Positions 33,487 through 43,261 of a DNA stretch of 64,000 nucleotides are shown piece by piece. Below the pieces are notes generated by a model. That model had not been told where the DNA came from. It searched no databases and saw only the letters and a list, made by a program, of their open reading frames with translations. The position numbers and the translations under genes are program-made. The DNA comes from Myxococcus llanfairpwllgwyngyllgogerychwyrndrobwllllantysiliogogogochensis (GTDB lineage: Bacteria > Myxococcota > Myxococcia > Myxococcales > Myxococcaceae): the NCBI RefSeq assembly GCF_006636215.1, contig NZ_VIFM01000002.1, positions 1 to 64,000 of the forward strand. The letters are read 5' to 3'. How positions within the stretch are numbered: position 1 is the stretch's first letter; every line of letters begins with the position of its first letter.

Positions 33487-36400
33487 TCAGCGCGTCTCGT
33501 TCTGCTTTGCCCACGCGGCGACTTCGGGAGTGCGTGACTCCACCCAGGCGCGGAACTCATGGGCCTGGGAGAGGTACACCTCGCCGCCGCCCGCGCCACT
33601 GGAGGGCGGGTGTCCGAAGAAGCGCGTGTGCACCTCGCGGGCGAGGGTGCCCACGTCGACGCCGTGGGCCTTCGCGAGCCGCTCGAGGAACTCCTGGAAG
33701 CGCGCGCCGTCTATCTTCATGGCGTCGGCGGCCTGCACCAGGCTGTCCAGGTGGGTGGCGCTCTGCCCCAGCGACGGGTGGTCCGCGATGAGCTTCTGCA
33801 CCTGCTCCGGCGACATGGCCAGGTCCTGGCACAGCCGTTGGTCGAGCAGCTCCGGCCCCAGCGTGATGAGGTTGCGCGCGAGCGTGGCGTCCATGCCGCT
33901 GGCGGTGAGCAGCTTCACCTGCTCCTCGCGGGTGCGCTCCTTCTCCGGGTCCAGGTACCTGGCGCCGAGTCCTCCGAGGAACAGGGCCGCGCCGAGCACC
34001 TGGAAGCCCGGTGCCCAGCTGAAGAGCGCCGCTCCCGCCATCAACGCGCCGCCCAGGGCCTGGGCTCCGGACGCGCTGGCCTTCCAGCCGTCGCCCTCGC
34101 GCAGGTACTGGAAGCTCTGCAACGCGTCTCCCGCCGCGCCCAGCACCGCGCCGATGGCGGACGCCTTGCCGAGCGCCGCGACGGTAGATGCCGCCGTCGC
34201 CGTCTTGCCGAGCACACCGGCGAGGAACACTCCGCCGTCCGCGGTGAAGCTGAGGCCGTCGCCGACAATCTTGAGCTTCGCGGCGAGGTCCGCCTGACTC
34301 CAGTTGCTGGCGTCTCCGGCGAACGCCGTACCGACGACGAGCAACCCCAGCCCGCGCAGCGCCTGTCCCCGAGGAGAGTTCGCGCTGTAGGGCAGGCCCG
34401 TCTCCTGTTCCGTCAGGAGGGCGTTCAGGGACTGCGTCGTCTTGCGCACGTCCGCTTCGGAGGTGCCTGGCTTGATGGTCCGCAGCAGGCGGACGTAGGC
34501 CTTCATGTCGTCCGGCTTCATGCCGAACACATCCGAGCAGCGCGCGAGCCCGTCGAAGATTTTCTGGGCGGTGCCCGGGGACTTGCCGCCGGCCGCGAGC
34601 AGGGCGCCGGTGCCCGCGCTCTTCACGAGCGCGAGGGCGAGCTTCTCGTCGAAGTCCTTGCCGTCCTTCAGCTTGCCCACGACGTCGAGGAAGAGCGGTG
34701 CGTCCTCCGCCTTGGCCGCGAGCTGTCCGGCGAGGTAGCTGGCTCCGCCCTGGGTCTCCGCCATGCGGGGCAGCTCGCGAGCGAGCGCGGCGACACGCGG
34801 GTCATCCGCGCCTTGAGGCACGCCGTCCGGCGCGGCGGTGGCGAGCAGCTTGCCCAGCCGCTCGAACTCCGCGAGGTCCTTCTGGATGCCGGCCTGCCCG
34901 ACATAGGTGGAGATGAAGTCCTTCTGCTGCTGGGGCGTGAGGATGGCGGAGGGGCCGCCGAGCAGCGCGGTGAGCTTCTTCTGGTGCAGCTCCGCCTTCT
35001 CCGCGGCCATGGCGAAGTCGCCGCGCACGCCGTCGATGGCGCTCCACAGCGTGCGGTGAAGCGCCGCCTGGTCCTTGCCGTAGGTGGGCGCGGTGCTGCC
35101 CGGCGCAATCACTTCCCTCCGATTCAGCGAGCGCTCGATGTCGAACGCGAGTCGAGTGCCGAGCCCGAAGTTGACGGCGGTGCGCACCGCGCTCGTCATC
35201 GACATGTTCACGAGGCCCGGAGGCGCGTCGCGCGTGAAGGCCTTGCCCACCATTCCCGCGGCGGGGTCCTTCAAGAGCTCCGTGGCGCGCGTCAGGGAGT
35301 AGAACGTCTGGTGCTCGATGCGGCTCTCCTGGTCCGCGAGCTTCTTGAGCACCTCCGGATTGTCCAGGTCGGGCTGGCGCAGCGGCGGACGGGGGTGGAG
35401 CTGGCGATTCGTCTCCGGAGACACGCCGGCGAAGAGCTGGCCCATCTTCGCCAGGGACGGCTCGGCGGCGTGGACGAACGCCTCCTGGTAGACGGGGTCC
35501 GGGTTGCTGGCGATGAACTGCTCGAACTGACGCGCGCCCTGCTCCAGGCTGTTCTTGAGCGTGCCCTCCAGCGCCTTCGCGTCTTGCGCCGCGCGCGTCT
35601 TCACGTCCGTGCCGGCGGAGACGCTGACGATGCCCACGCCCGACTTCGGAGTGGTGAGCTCGGGCTCAGGGACAGGGAGTCCCTGGGCGGCCTCGTCGAG
35701 CCTGCCCGCGATGGAGTTGCCAACGCTCGTGCCCGCGCTGGAGCCCGCGTTGGCGGCTGGACTCGTGGCTCGCGAGGCGCCCTCCAGCGCGGTGAAGGAC
35801 GGCTGTCCCCGAGTGGGGGAGAAGAAGACGCCGAGCTGCTCGCGCGTCATCGCCACGGGGCCACCGGTGTGCAGTGGGTCCGCGACGAGGTACTTGCCGT
35901 CGGATGTCTTGCCGAGGATGGCGTTGAGATGGCCGATGTCTCCGGAGCCCATGCGCTCGGGGAACTGGTCGCGCCACTTCGCGTTCGTCTGGCCATTCGC
36001 GATGACAGGGTTTCCCGCCGCGAGCTGCTGGTCCAGTGTCTCCCAGCCCTGGCCGTAGCGAGAGCCGAGGCCCGCGGCCTTGATGCCATCACCCACCATG
36101 GTGCCGCCCGTCAGCTCGCGGTCCCTGTCCAACTGCGGCACGCGCGTGCCGTCGGACGCCTTCACGTGGGTGAACTCGCTCTCGCGACGTGGGCTCATCA
36201 GCGCGCGGGCGTAGTCCACCTGTTGCTCCTTGGAGAGTCCGGGGGGCATGTGGCCCGTGTACGCCAGGGACATCGCGAGGCTCGCGGGCCCGCAGTTGGT
36301 GCTGCCGCGCGGACCGGTCGGGTTGTACTCGGAGGTGAACTGGGTGATGAACGCGGCCTCGGCGGACATGGCTGGCCGCCGTGAGCCGCCCTGGGTCGTG

Positions 36401-36864
36401 AGGGCCTGGGTGAGTGCCTCGCGTGTCCCCGCCGCGTACTGGCCGGTGGCCGTCACGTCGTGTTCTGTCTGGAAGCGCTCCAGTGCCGCCGCCGTCTTCG
36501 GGCCGAACTGGCCCGGCCCCGTGGCGACCTGCTCCTCGGTGAGATAGCCCAGCGTCACCAGTGCGTCTTGCAGCGCCTTCACCTCGGGGCCGGAGTCGCC
36601 GCGCTTCAGGTCCTTCAGCGGAAGCGGGACGGGGGGTTCCTCTTCTTCGGGAGGAGGTGGAGGCGGTGGTGGCTGGAGCCGCTCGCGGTGGACGGCGCCG
36701 CCGTCACCGTCCTCGAAGCGGGAGGTCGAGTCGAAGCCTTCCGTGCCGGAAGTGTCTTCCTGCTCGACGACGTGGTTCTGAGACGATGTCTCGTTCCGGG
36801 CTGTTTCAGTCGCGCCTTCGGATGAGATGGTTTGAGTCGGACGTGATGAGCCGTCGACACGCAT
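33487..36864 (-). CDS. Large protein: peptidoglycan-binding domain, C39-like cysteine peptidase domain, long helical C-terminus
   Basis: 1125 residues; the ATG at 36864 has GGGGGAG at good distance, the ATG at 36897 has not. No signal peptide. Residues about 1-60 are polar and Ser/Thr/Glu-rich, then a PPPPPPPP-EEEE linker. About 85-157 is a peptidoglycan-binding type 1 domain (LKRGDSGPEVKALQDALVTL ... FGPKTAAALERFQ). About 175-350 is a C39/papain-like peptidase with catalytic Cys in STNCGPASLAMSLAYTG (about 190), His in GDIGHLNAIL (about 311) and Asp in YLVADPLH (about 327). The remaining 750 residues are helical, with a Gly/Ala-rich hydrophobic stretch (about 870-980: GLSFTADGGVFLAGVLG, GGALMAGAALF, GAALFLGGLGA) that could insert in membranes. 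The layout suggests a secreted or injected effector acting on cell-wall peptides or processing a partner. Divergent from sitA by about 160 bases. Confidence 0.8.
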   Translation of the reverse strand: MRVDGSSRPTQTISSEGATETARNETSSQNHVVEQEDTSGTEGFDSTSRFEDGDGGAVHRERLQPPPPPPPPEEEEPPVPLPLKDLKRGDSGPEVKALQDALVTLGYLTEEQVATGPGQFGPKTAAALERFQTEHDVTATGQYAAGTREALTQALTTQGGSRRPAMSAEAAFITQFTSEYNPTGPRGSTNCGPASLAMSLAYTGHMPPGLSKEQQVDYARALMSPRRESEFTHVKASDGTRVPQLDRDRELTGGTMVGDGIKAAGLGSRYGQGWETLDQQLAAGNPVIANGQTNAKWRDQFPERMGSGDIGHLNAILGKTSDGKYLVADPLHTGGPVAMTREQLGVFFSPTRGQPSFTALEGASRATSPAANAGSSAGTSVGNSIAGRLDEAAQGLPVPEPELTTPKSGVGIVSVSAGTDVKTRAAQDAKALEGTLKNSLEQGARQFEQFIASNPDPVYQEAFVHAAEPSLAKMGQLFAGVSPETNRQLHPRPPLRQPDLDNPEVLKKLADQESRIEHQTFYSLTRATELLKDPAAGMVGKAFTRDAPPGLVNMSMTSAVRTAVNFGLGTRLAFDIERSLNRREVIAPGSTAPTYGKDQAALHRTLWSAIDGVRGDFAMAAEKAELHQKKLTALLGGPSAILTPQQQKDFISTYVGQAGIQKDLAEFERLGKLLATAAPDGVPQGADDPRVAALARELPRMAETQGGASYLAGQLAAKAEDAPLFLDVVGKLKDGKDFDEKLALALVKSAGTGALLAAGGKSPGTAQKIFDGLARCSDVFGMKPDDMKAYVRLLRTIKPGTSEADVRKTTQSLNALLTEQETGLPYSANSPRGQALRGLGLLVVGTAFAGDASNWSQADLAAKLKIVGDGLSFTADGGVFLAGVLGKTATAASTVAALGKASAIGAVLGAAGDALQSFQYLREGDGWKASASGAQALGGALMAGAALFSWAPGFQVLGAALFLGGLGARYLDPEKERTREEQVKLLTASGMDATLARNLITLGPELLDQRLCQDLAMSPEQVQKLIADHPSLGQSATHLDSLVQAADAMKIDGARFQEFLERLAKAHGVDVGTLAREVHTRFFGHPPSSGAGGGEVYLSQAHEFRAWVESRTPEVAAWAKQNETR

Positions 36865-37025
36865 GGTGTGTTGCTCCCCCTCTGATATCCAACGCACCTA
36901 CGGCTCAGCGGCGGCTCGATTGCGTGGCCGTGGGCGTGACTGCTCGGTGGAGTTCGTGGGGTGGGGGTGACCCGGTTTCGTTGTGGTTTCGATCCAGTCA
37001 GAGCGGAGCAGTATGTTTGCTGATT

Positions 37026-37697
37026 ATGCGAACTATTCATGCTTTGAGGATTGTGTTGTTCGCCGTGTCCTGGTTGGGCTGTTCCACCGTCACCAGGCCC
37101 CCCATACAGCAGGCATGGGAAGAGGCCGAGGTGGAGTGCGACGACCCTCGGGAAGACCAGTGCGTCACCCTCCTGTGTCTGGATGACGGCTGTGGCTTCT
37201 ACCGCTGCGAGGACACACCAGGGGAGATTGAGTTAGCGCTCTTCCCGCCTTCGAGGCCGCCCGCAGCTGCTGCTGCGCCGGGTAGCGGCCCTCGGAGGAA
37301 CTGGGGCGGCGCGCAGAACCTCCCGCGTGGCGCTGTCATGACGTTCCCCCACTGGAACGGCGCTCCGACGAAAGTCATCCCTCCGTCGCGACAGCTCACG
37401 CCCGGACGCTGGGAGAAGCACCACATCTTCCCGCAGGAGCCGGAACTCAAAGAGTGGTTTGCGCGCCAGGGCGTCAAAATCCACGACTACACCATGCCCA
37501 TTCCGCGTGACCTCCATTACCGAATTCACAACGTGGGGGGACGAGGTGGGCAGTGGAATCAAGCCTGGCGCGAATTCAAGGCGGACAACCCGTTGGCCGC
37601 ACCTGTCGAGATCTACAAGCACGCGGGGGAACTCATTCACCGTTTCCAGCTCATCGGCGGCCCCATCCAGCCGTACTATTCCCGGCCCGGAGCGTGA
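37026..37697 (+). CDS. sitA: SitA-family polymorphic toxin lipoprotein (SitA6-like, DUF2380/TIGR02269)
   Basis: 223 residues. Type II signal peptide with lipobox WLGC (C19 in LFAVSWLGCSTV), so the protein is lipidated. A Cys-rich region follows (ECDD, QCVTLLCLDDGCGFYRC), then a Pro/Ala linker and a C-terminal domain with KHHIFPQEPELKEWF (H131-H132 region), IPRDLHYRIHNVGG and GGQWNQAWREFKADNP. The family was defined as a Myxococcus paralogous lipoprotein family; members are SitA toxins passed between cells by TraA/TraB outer-membrane exchange. The HH ... H ... IH ... WN pattern resembles HNH/AHH (His-Me) nucleases, so DNase or RNase activity is inferred. The gene's 5' end is unusually AT-rich for the window, a sign of transfer. 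It is four bases upstream of its immunity gene. The subfamily number is from memory. Confidence 0.85.
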   Translation: MRTIHALRIVLFAVSWLGCSTVTRPPIQQAWEEAEVECDDPREDQCVTLLCLDDGCGFYRCEDTPGEIELALFPPSRPPAAAAAPGSGPRRNWGGAQNLPRGAVMTFPHWNGAPTKVIPPSRQLTPGRWEKHHIFPQEPELKEWFARQGVKIHDYTMPIPRDLHYRIHNVGGRGGQWNQAWREFKADNPLAAPVEIYKHAGELIHRFQLIGGPIQPYYSRPGA

Positions 37698-37701
37698 GCC
37701 T

Positions 37702-38421
37702 ATGAGTCGATTTTTCTGGATGCGGGAAGACAGGGCGGTCGCAGACAAGTACGGCGGCGAGGCCCACGGCTCACACAAGTGGGGGTTGCCCGGCGCGAGT
37801 TGCTCCGCTTGCGGCGTTACCTGGAGCGGGGCCGGGCACTACTTTCCATCCGTTGACCTGTCGCAACTGCCAGAGCACCGCGAGTTCGAGAAGGCCCGAC
37901 CCGAGCCTTTCCCAGAGTTTGTGCGCCTGCGCGAGTTGGTGCGACCTCTGGTGGATCCGGATTCGCAACTGCCACCCGGTACAGGCTTTGGCCCGTTGGT
38001 TGGAACCGCCTTCGGAAAGTTCCCCGCCTTTGCCTGGATCATCGACGTACTACTTGTTCACGGAGAGGCGATGGAGCGTCTCCAGGCGGAGGAGCTACGC
38101 GGCATCCATGCTTGCCCGACAGCCCTGCGGTTCCGCCAGAAGAGTCCACCAGAGCTGTTGGAGCTTCAGGTACAGCCCCGTGGGCGCCTGCACCCAGATT
38201 GCGTCCCTCTGGACGTGCCTCCGCCGTGCCCGACATGCGGGCGACATGCATTCAGGAGGCCCGACGAGCCCATCCTGGACGCGGCATCTCTTCCCTCGGA
38301 GCTGGACCTGTTCCGGGTGGGAAACTTCGCCACGATGGTCATCGGCACGGAGCGCTTCGTGGACGCCGTGCGCCGCCTGGAACTGGACGGCATCACGTTC
38401 CGCGAGCTGCCGACGCGATAG
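37702..38421 (+). CDS. sitI: SitI-family double-CXXCG immunity protein (SitI6-like)
   Basis: 239 residues. Two CXXCG motifs are visible: CSACG (C34, C37) and CPTCG (C176, C179), which define the Myxococcus double-CXXCG paralogue family now named as SitI immunity proteins. They probably bind one zinc ion and hold the two halves together. The C-terminal part has FRVGNFATMVIGTERFVDAVRRLELDGITFREL, a conserved family ending. It is cytoplasmic (no signal) and should neutralise the product of the gene four bases upstream, protecting kin that receive the toxin. GGAG within the end of sitA serves as ribosome site. A strong hairpin follows the stop. Confidence 0.88.
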   Translation: MSRFFWMREDRAVADKYGGEAHGSHKWGLPGASCSACGVTWSGAGHYFPSVDLSQLPEHREFEKARPEPFPEFVRLRELVRPLVDPDSQLPPGTGFGPLVGTAFGKFPAFAWIIDVLLVHGEAMERLQAEELRGIHACPTALRFRQKSPPELLELQVQPRGRLHPDCVPLDVPPPCPTCGRHAFRRPDEPILDAASLPSELDLFRVGNFATMVIGTERFVDAVRRLELDGITFRELPTR

Positions 38422-38463
38422 GGCGGCGCGGGAGCTGTGCGAGTCCGAGGCGGACGGCGGCGA

Positions 38464-38488
38464 CGGGAGGCACCCAAGGTGCCTCCCG
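38464..38488. terminator. Bidirectional hairpin between sitI and msrA
   Basis: CGGGAGGCACC / GGTGCCTCCCG, a perfect 11-bp stem with a 3-base loop, between convergent genes (43 bases after sitI, 25 before the msrA stop). Confidence 0.7.
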
Positions 38489-38512
38489 GTGACTCCTGTC
38501 ACGGACTTCGGC

Positions 38513-39169
<657 letters not shown>

Positions 39170-39305
39170 GCCCTAGGAATAGCCTCCCGCCCGTCTGGTT
39201 TCACCCCTAGAAGGAGCAGGCGGCCAATCAGGCGGTGTTGGGGCCACAGGCCCTCCTCCACCAAGGTAGGCCGACCTGCCCCGCTGAAATAGGGTCTCCC
39301 ACCGA

Positions 39306-40913
39306 ATGCGCCTCCCCACCGCCACGGCCTTGTTGTGTCTCGTCCCTTCCCTCGCGCTCGCGGGTGCGGATTCCCGCTGCCGCGCCAGCCGCTTCTCCGC
39401 GCAGGAAATGAAGGGCGCCTCCGCCCAGCAGCGCCATGCCGCGTATGTGCAAGCATGTGCGCTCGACGAGGTGGTGGAGCTGACGAAGCAGCTGGTGCGC
39501 TTCAAGACGGTCAGCAGCGAGGCGCCTCCCGCGAAGAGCCCCGACATCGCCGCCATGGGCCGCTTCCTCCAGAAATGGGCCAAGGCCCATGGAATGGCGT
39601 ACCGCGTCGTGGGCGACAACGACGTGTTCGAGATTGCCTGGGGCGAGGGCGCGCCGACGCTGGGCCTTGTCTTCCACGGTGACGTCGTCCCCGCCCCCGT
39701 GCATGAGTGGAAGCGCCCGCCCTTCGAACCCTATGTCCAGGAGGGCCGCCTGTTCGGCCGGGGCGTGGAGGACGACAAGGGGCCGCTCGCGTCGGCGCTG
39801 GTGGCGCTCGACCACGCGCGAAGGCTCGGGCTCAAGCCCCAGGGCAAGGTGCTCGTCATCGTCGGCAACGGCGAGGAGAGCGACTGGAACGGCATGGCGA
39901 AGTACGCGGCCACCGAGCCCAAGCCCACGCACGTCATCTCCGTGGACTCGGGCTACCCCGTCGTCGCCGCGCAGTCCGGCTTCGTCGCGTGGAACCTCGT
40001 CGCGCCCATGGGGCCGGCTCTGAAGTCCTCCAAGGTCGCGCTGCGGCCGGTGGACGTGAAGGCCGGCGAGTTCCTCACGCAGGTGCCCGGCACGGCCACG
40101 CTGAAGCTTTTGCCCGGTGATGAGGGCTCGCTCTCCGTCGCCCTGGAGACCGTCCGGAGCGCCGTCACCGAGGAGCAGCGGGTGCGCCCCGGGCTGAAGG
40201 CAGACGTGAAGGAGGAGGGTGGGGCGGTGGTGCTCACCGTCCACGGCAAGGCGGTGCATGCCTCCATCGCCGACGAGGGAAACAACGCGCTGTGGGGCCT
40301 GTCCGGTGTCGCGGCGAGGCTGCTCATGGAGGACAACGGCATCGCCGCCATGCTGCGCGTCCTGGCCACGCGCTTCGACCGCGACCACCACGGTGAGAAG
40401 CTGGGTCTCGTGTACTCGGACGGCGGGCTGATGGGGACGCTCATCGTCTCGCCCACCGTGCTGCGCGTGGCGGATGGCAAGGTGAGCCTGGGCGTCAACA
40501 TGCGCCGTCCCCAGGGGAAGGATGCGGCGGCGTTCAATGCCTCGCTGGACCACGCCGCGGAGCGCGTGGGCCAGGACTCCGGAGGCCGCGTGAAGGAGGG
40601 TGGCGGACGCTACGTGGGAGACGCGCACGTGGCCGACACGTCTGGGCCGCTCGTCACCACGCTGCTGGACATCTACAAGCGTCACAAGAACGTCCCGGAC
40701 GCGAAGGCGACGTCCGTGCGCGGCGGCACCTACGCGCGGCTGTTCCCCAAGGCGGTGGACTTCGGCCCTGGCTTCCCGGGCGAGGAGTACACCGGCCACG
40801 CGCCCGACGAGTCCATCTCGCTGGAGAGCCTGGACCTGGGCACGCGCATGCTCGCGGAGGCCATCCACACGCTGGCCCTCACGCCCGCGCCCGTCTCCGC
40901 GAAGGAGAAGTAA
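39306..40913 (+). CDS. Exported M20-family metallopeptidase (dipeptidase, PepV/Sapep-like)
   Basis: 535 residues with a Sec signal peptide (MRLPTATALLCLVPSLALAG). Zinc/manganese dipeptidase of clan MH. Metal-site motifs in order: LGLVFHGDVVPA (metal His and catalytic Asp), LFGRGVEDDKGP (bridging Asp), IVGNGEESD (general base Glu and metal Glu) and the C-terminal TGHAPDESISLESL (metal His). An extended lid (about residues 215-400) is typical of PepV/Sapep-like members, which cut Xaa-Yaa dipeptides. The signal peptide places it outside the cytoplasm, consistent with predatory or scavenging nutrition. Ends 3 bases from the convergent histidine kinase gene. Confidence 0.93.
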   Translation: MRLPTATALLCLVPSLALAGADSRCRASRFSAQEMKGASAQQRHAAYVQACALDEVVELTKQLVRFKTVSSEAPPAKSPDIAAMGRFLQKWAKAHGMAYRVVGDNDVFEIAWGEGAPTLGLVFHGDVVPAPVHEWKRPPFEPYVQEGRLFGRGVEDDKGPLASALVALDHARRLGLKPQGKVLVIVGNGEESDWNGMAKYAATEPKPTHVISVDSGYPVVAAQSGFVAWNLVAPMGPALKSSKVALRPVDVKAGEFLTQVPGTATLKLLPGDEGSLSVALETVRSAVTEEQRVRPGLKADVKEEGGAVVLTVHGKAVHASIADEGNNALWGLSGVAARLLMEDNGIAAMLRVLATRFDRDHHGEKLGLVYSDGGLMGTLIVSPTVLRVADGKVSLGVNMRRPQGKDAAAFNASLDHAAERVGQDSGGRVKEGGGRYVGDAHVADTSGPLVTTLLDIYKRHKNVPDAKATSVRGGTYARLFPKAVDFGPGFPGEEYTGHAPDESISLESLDLGTRMLAEAIHTLALTPAPVSAKEK

Positions 40914-40916
40914 GGG

Positions 40917-42983
40917 CTACACCCGCGCGGGTGGGCTCTTCGCGCGGGGCCAGTACACGCGGAAGGTGGTGCCCTCCTCCTCCGAGGAGCGCACCTCCAC
41001 GCGGCCGCCGTGCGCGCGGGCAATCTGGTGGACGATGTAGAGGCCCAATCCCAGGCTGCGCTGCTTCTGATACGTGGAGGCCGACTCGGACGTCGCCACC
41101 GGCGTCTTGAACGGGTCGAAGATGCGCGGCAGCAGCTCCGCGGGAATGGGCTCGCCGCGGTTGTGGACCTCCAGCACCACGTCGTGGGCCTCTCCACGCA
41201 CCCGGGTGTGCACCGGCGTGTCGCCGCCTCCGTGCTGAAGTGCATTGGACACCAGGTTCCCCAGCACCTGCGCCACCCGGTCCGGGTCCCAGTCGCCCGA
41301 CGTGTCTCCCGACGACTCGAACAGGAGCGGACGCCCCGGGTGGCTCACCTGGAGTTCTTCCAGCGTCGCCTGACACACGTCCGCCAGGTCCATCGGCTGG
41401 GGTGAGACGGGGATGCCCTCGCCCAGCTTGCTGCGCGCGAAGTCGAGGATGTCCGTAATCATGCGCCCCATGCGCCCGGCGGACTTGCGGATGCGCTCCA
41501 CCGCGCGGCGCTCCGGTGCCTCCAGCTCCTCCGCTCGCGCCAACTGGAAGGCCGAGGCGCCAATGGCGTTGAGCGGGTTTCGCAGGTCATGTCCCAGGAC
41601 GGCGAGGAGCTGTTCCCGGAAGTCCACCGCGCGTTGGAGCGAGGCCTCCGTCTGCTTGTGATGGGTGATGTCCACCAGGACGCAGCCCAGGCCCAGCAGC
41701 CCCGAGGCCTGGGGCTCGCGCACCGGATAGAAGGTCACCTGCCACATGCGCTTGCCTCGCGGCGGCATCAGCGAGGTCGGCGTGGCGAACTCGAAGGACT
41801 GCAGGGGCTCGCCCGTCTCCAGCACGCGCCGCAGCAAGGGCTCCATCAGGTCCGCCACCGCCTTCGGCTGCATCTCCCGCAGCGTCCGGCCCAGGTGCGC
41901 CTCGGGCGGGAAGCCGTTGATGTCCGCCAGCGTCTGGTTGATGCGCAGGTAGCGAAGCTCCGGGTCCAGGAAGGCCATGCCCAGGGGCGAGGCCGCCAGC
42001 AGCGCGTCGAGCAGCGCCAGCGAGCGCTGGGCCTCCACCCGCGCATCCCGCTCCATGTCCTGGAGCCGGGCTTGGAGGATGTACGCGGCGGCGCGCTGAC
42101 ACATGGTGCGAAACAGCAACAGGTCCGCGTCGGAGAAGCCAAAAGACGTACGCGAGCCCAGGTACGCCACGCCCAAAAGCCGCGTTCCTTCCACCAGGGG
42201 CACGCCGTAGACGGCGCGCAGCCCCACGTCGCGCAGCACCGTCAGCACGACGCGCGAGTCCGTGGAGGCCGAGCGCAGTGTCATGGGCTGGCGTGTCGCG
42301 GCGACCTCGCCGACGAAGCCCTCGCCCAGCGCCAGCGAGCTGCCCAGGGCCTTGTCTCCGCCCAGCCCCACCGCGGCGCGCACCACCAGGCGGTCCGCCT
42401 CCAACATCAACACCCCCGCCGAGTCCACGGTAAGGGTCGACTCCATCACCACGTTGAGCAGGCGCACGAGGAGCGTGTCCACCGCGGGGCCGTCCAGCGT
42501 GGCCTGTGCCATGCGGTCCAGCGCCTGGAGGCTGCGCTGTCGCTCCTCCGCGAAGCGCTGCACCGTCCGCACCACCGTCCGGTCCAGGGCGCCTTCCAGT
42601 CGCTCCAGCTCCCCGGGCTCGAGGGGCCGGGCCTGGGCCTCCAGCCTCCGGAGGATGCACTTGCGAAGGAGCGCGTACTCGGCCACCACCTCGCCCAAAT
42701 CGAAGCCCTGGTCCAGTCTCACCACCGCGTGCTCGTCCGCCAGCGCGGTGTCGGGGCCCTGTTCGCCCTGGTCGAGCGCGTCCGCCAGCGACACGAGCAG
42801 CCCCGGCATGTGGTCCAGCAACCAGGAGGGCTTTTCGCGCAAGCCGGCGTGGAGCGCGTGCATCGCATGCTCCCACTCCGACAAGAGGGCCTCTCGATTC
42901 GCGCGCAGGAAGTCCGACGCCCTGAGCGGTGTTTCCCGCTCGGGCTCGCCGTGCTCCGTGGAGCGTGTTTCCGGCTCCAGCAT
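40917..42983 (-). CDS. Soluble sensor histidine kinase: RsbRD_N-like, GAF, PAS, HisKA, HATPase
   Basis: 688 residues, no transmembrane segment. Domains: an N-terminal RsbRD-like helical domain (about 22-165, FLRANREALLSEWEHAMHA ... TVVRTVQRFAEERQ), a GAF domain (about 180-330, with GEGFVGEVAATRQPM and YGVPLVEGTRLLGVAYLG), a PAS domain (about 345-470, LLAASPLGMAFLDPELRYLRIN), the phospho-acceptor His in LLAVLGHDLRNPLNAIG and an ATPase domain with QVLGNLVSNALQHG, a glycine box and LGLGLYIVHQIARAHGG. It should autophosphorylate and pass phosphate to a response regulator, but none is adjacent, so it is an orphan kinase. The ATG at 42983 has AGGAGG at ideal distance; the longer frame is not used. 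Divergent from the OCD-family gene. Confidence 0.95.
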   Translation of the reverse strand: MLEPETRSTEHGEPERETPLRASDFLRANREALLSEWEHAMHALHAGLREKPSWLLDHMPGLLVSLADALDQGEQGPDTALADEHAVVRLDQGFDLGEVVAEYALLRKCILRRLEAQARPLEPGELERLEGALDRTVVRTVQRFAEERQRSLQALDRMAQATLDGPAVDTLLVRLLNVVMESTLTVDSAGVLMLEADRLVVRAAVGLGGDKALGSSLALGEGFVGEVAATRQPMTLRSASTDSRVVLTVLRDVGLRAVYGVPLVEGTRLLGVAYLGSRTSFGFSDADLLLFRTMCQRAAAYILQARLQDMERDARVEAQRSLALLDALLAASPLGMAFLDPELRYLRINQTLADINGFPPEAHLGRTLREMQPKAVADLMEPLLRRVLETGEPLQSFEFATPTSLMPPRGKRMWQVTFYPVREPQASGLLGLGCVLVDITHHKQTEASLQRAVDFREQLLAVLGHDLRNPLNAIGASAFQLARAEELEAPERRAVERIRKSAGRMGRMITDILDFARSKLGEGIPVSPQPMDLADVCQATLEELQVSHPGRPLLFESSGDTSGDWDPDRVAQVLGNLVSNALQHGGGDTPVHTRVRGEAHDVVLEVHNRGEPIPAELLPRIFDPFKTPVATSESASTYQKQRSLGLGLYIVHQIARAHGGRVEVRSSEEEGTTFRVYWPRAKSPPARV

Positions 42984-43261
42984 CACCGACCTCCTGAGGC
43001 CCCGCCCCCTCGCGCCGCCCTGACTTGAATCTGGGCACCTGGGCAGTTGTATGTATGTCCGGCCCCTCCGTTTGGCGGGAGTCGCGCGTGCGAGGGCCAC
43101 CCCGAGCCCTCGTCATCCGAGGAGCCCGCGTGGCGCCCGCCGGAGTCGTCCGTCGCTCCCCGCTGGACGAGGTCTTCGTCCGTCCACCGGCAATCGGTTG
43201 ACCCCGAAGGACGACGTCGGGGGCTGTCGGAGTGCACGCGCTCGGTTAGGGTGAGTGGCAG

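Noticed and set aside
33559-36384. 941-codon open frame on the plus strand
   Set aside because: Antisense to the C39-peptidase gene; same shadow composition.
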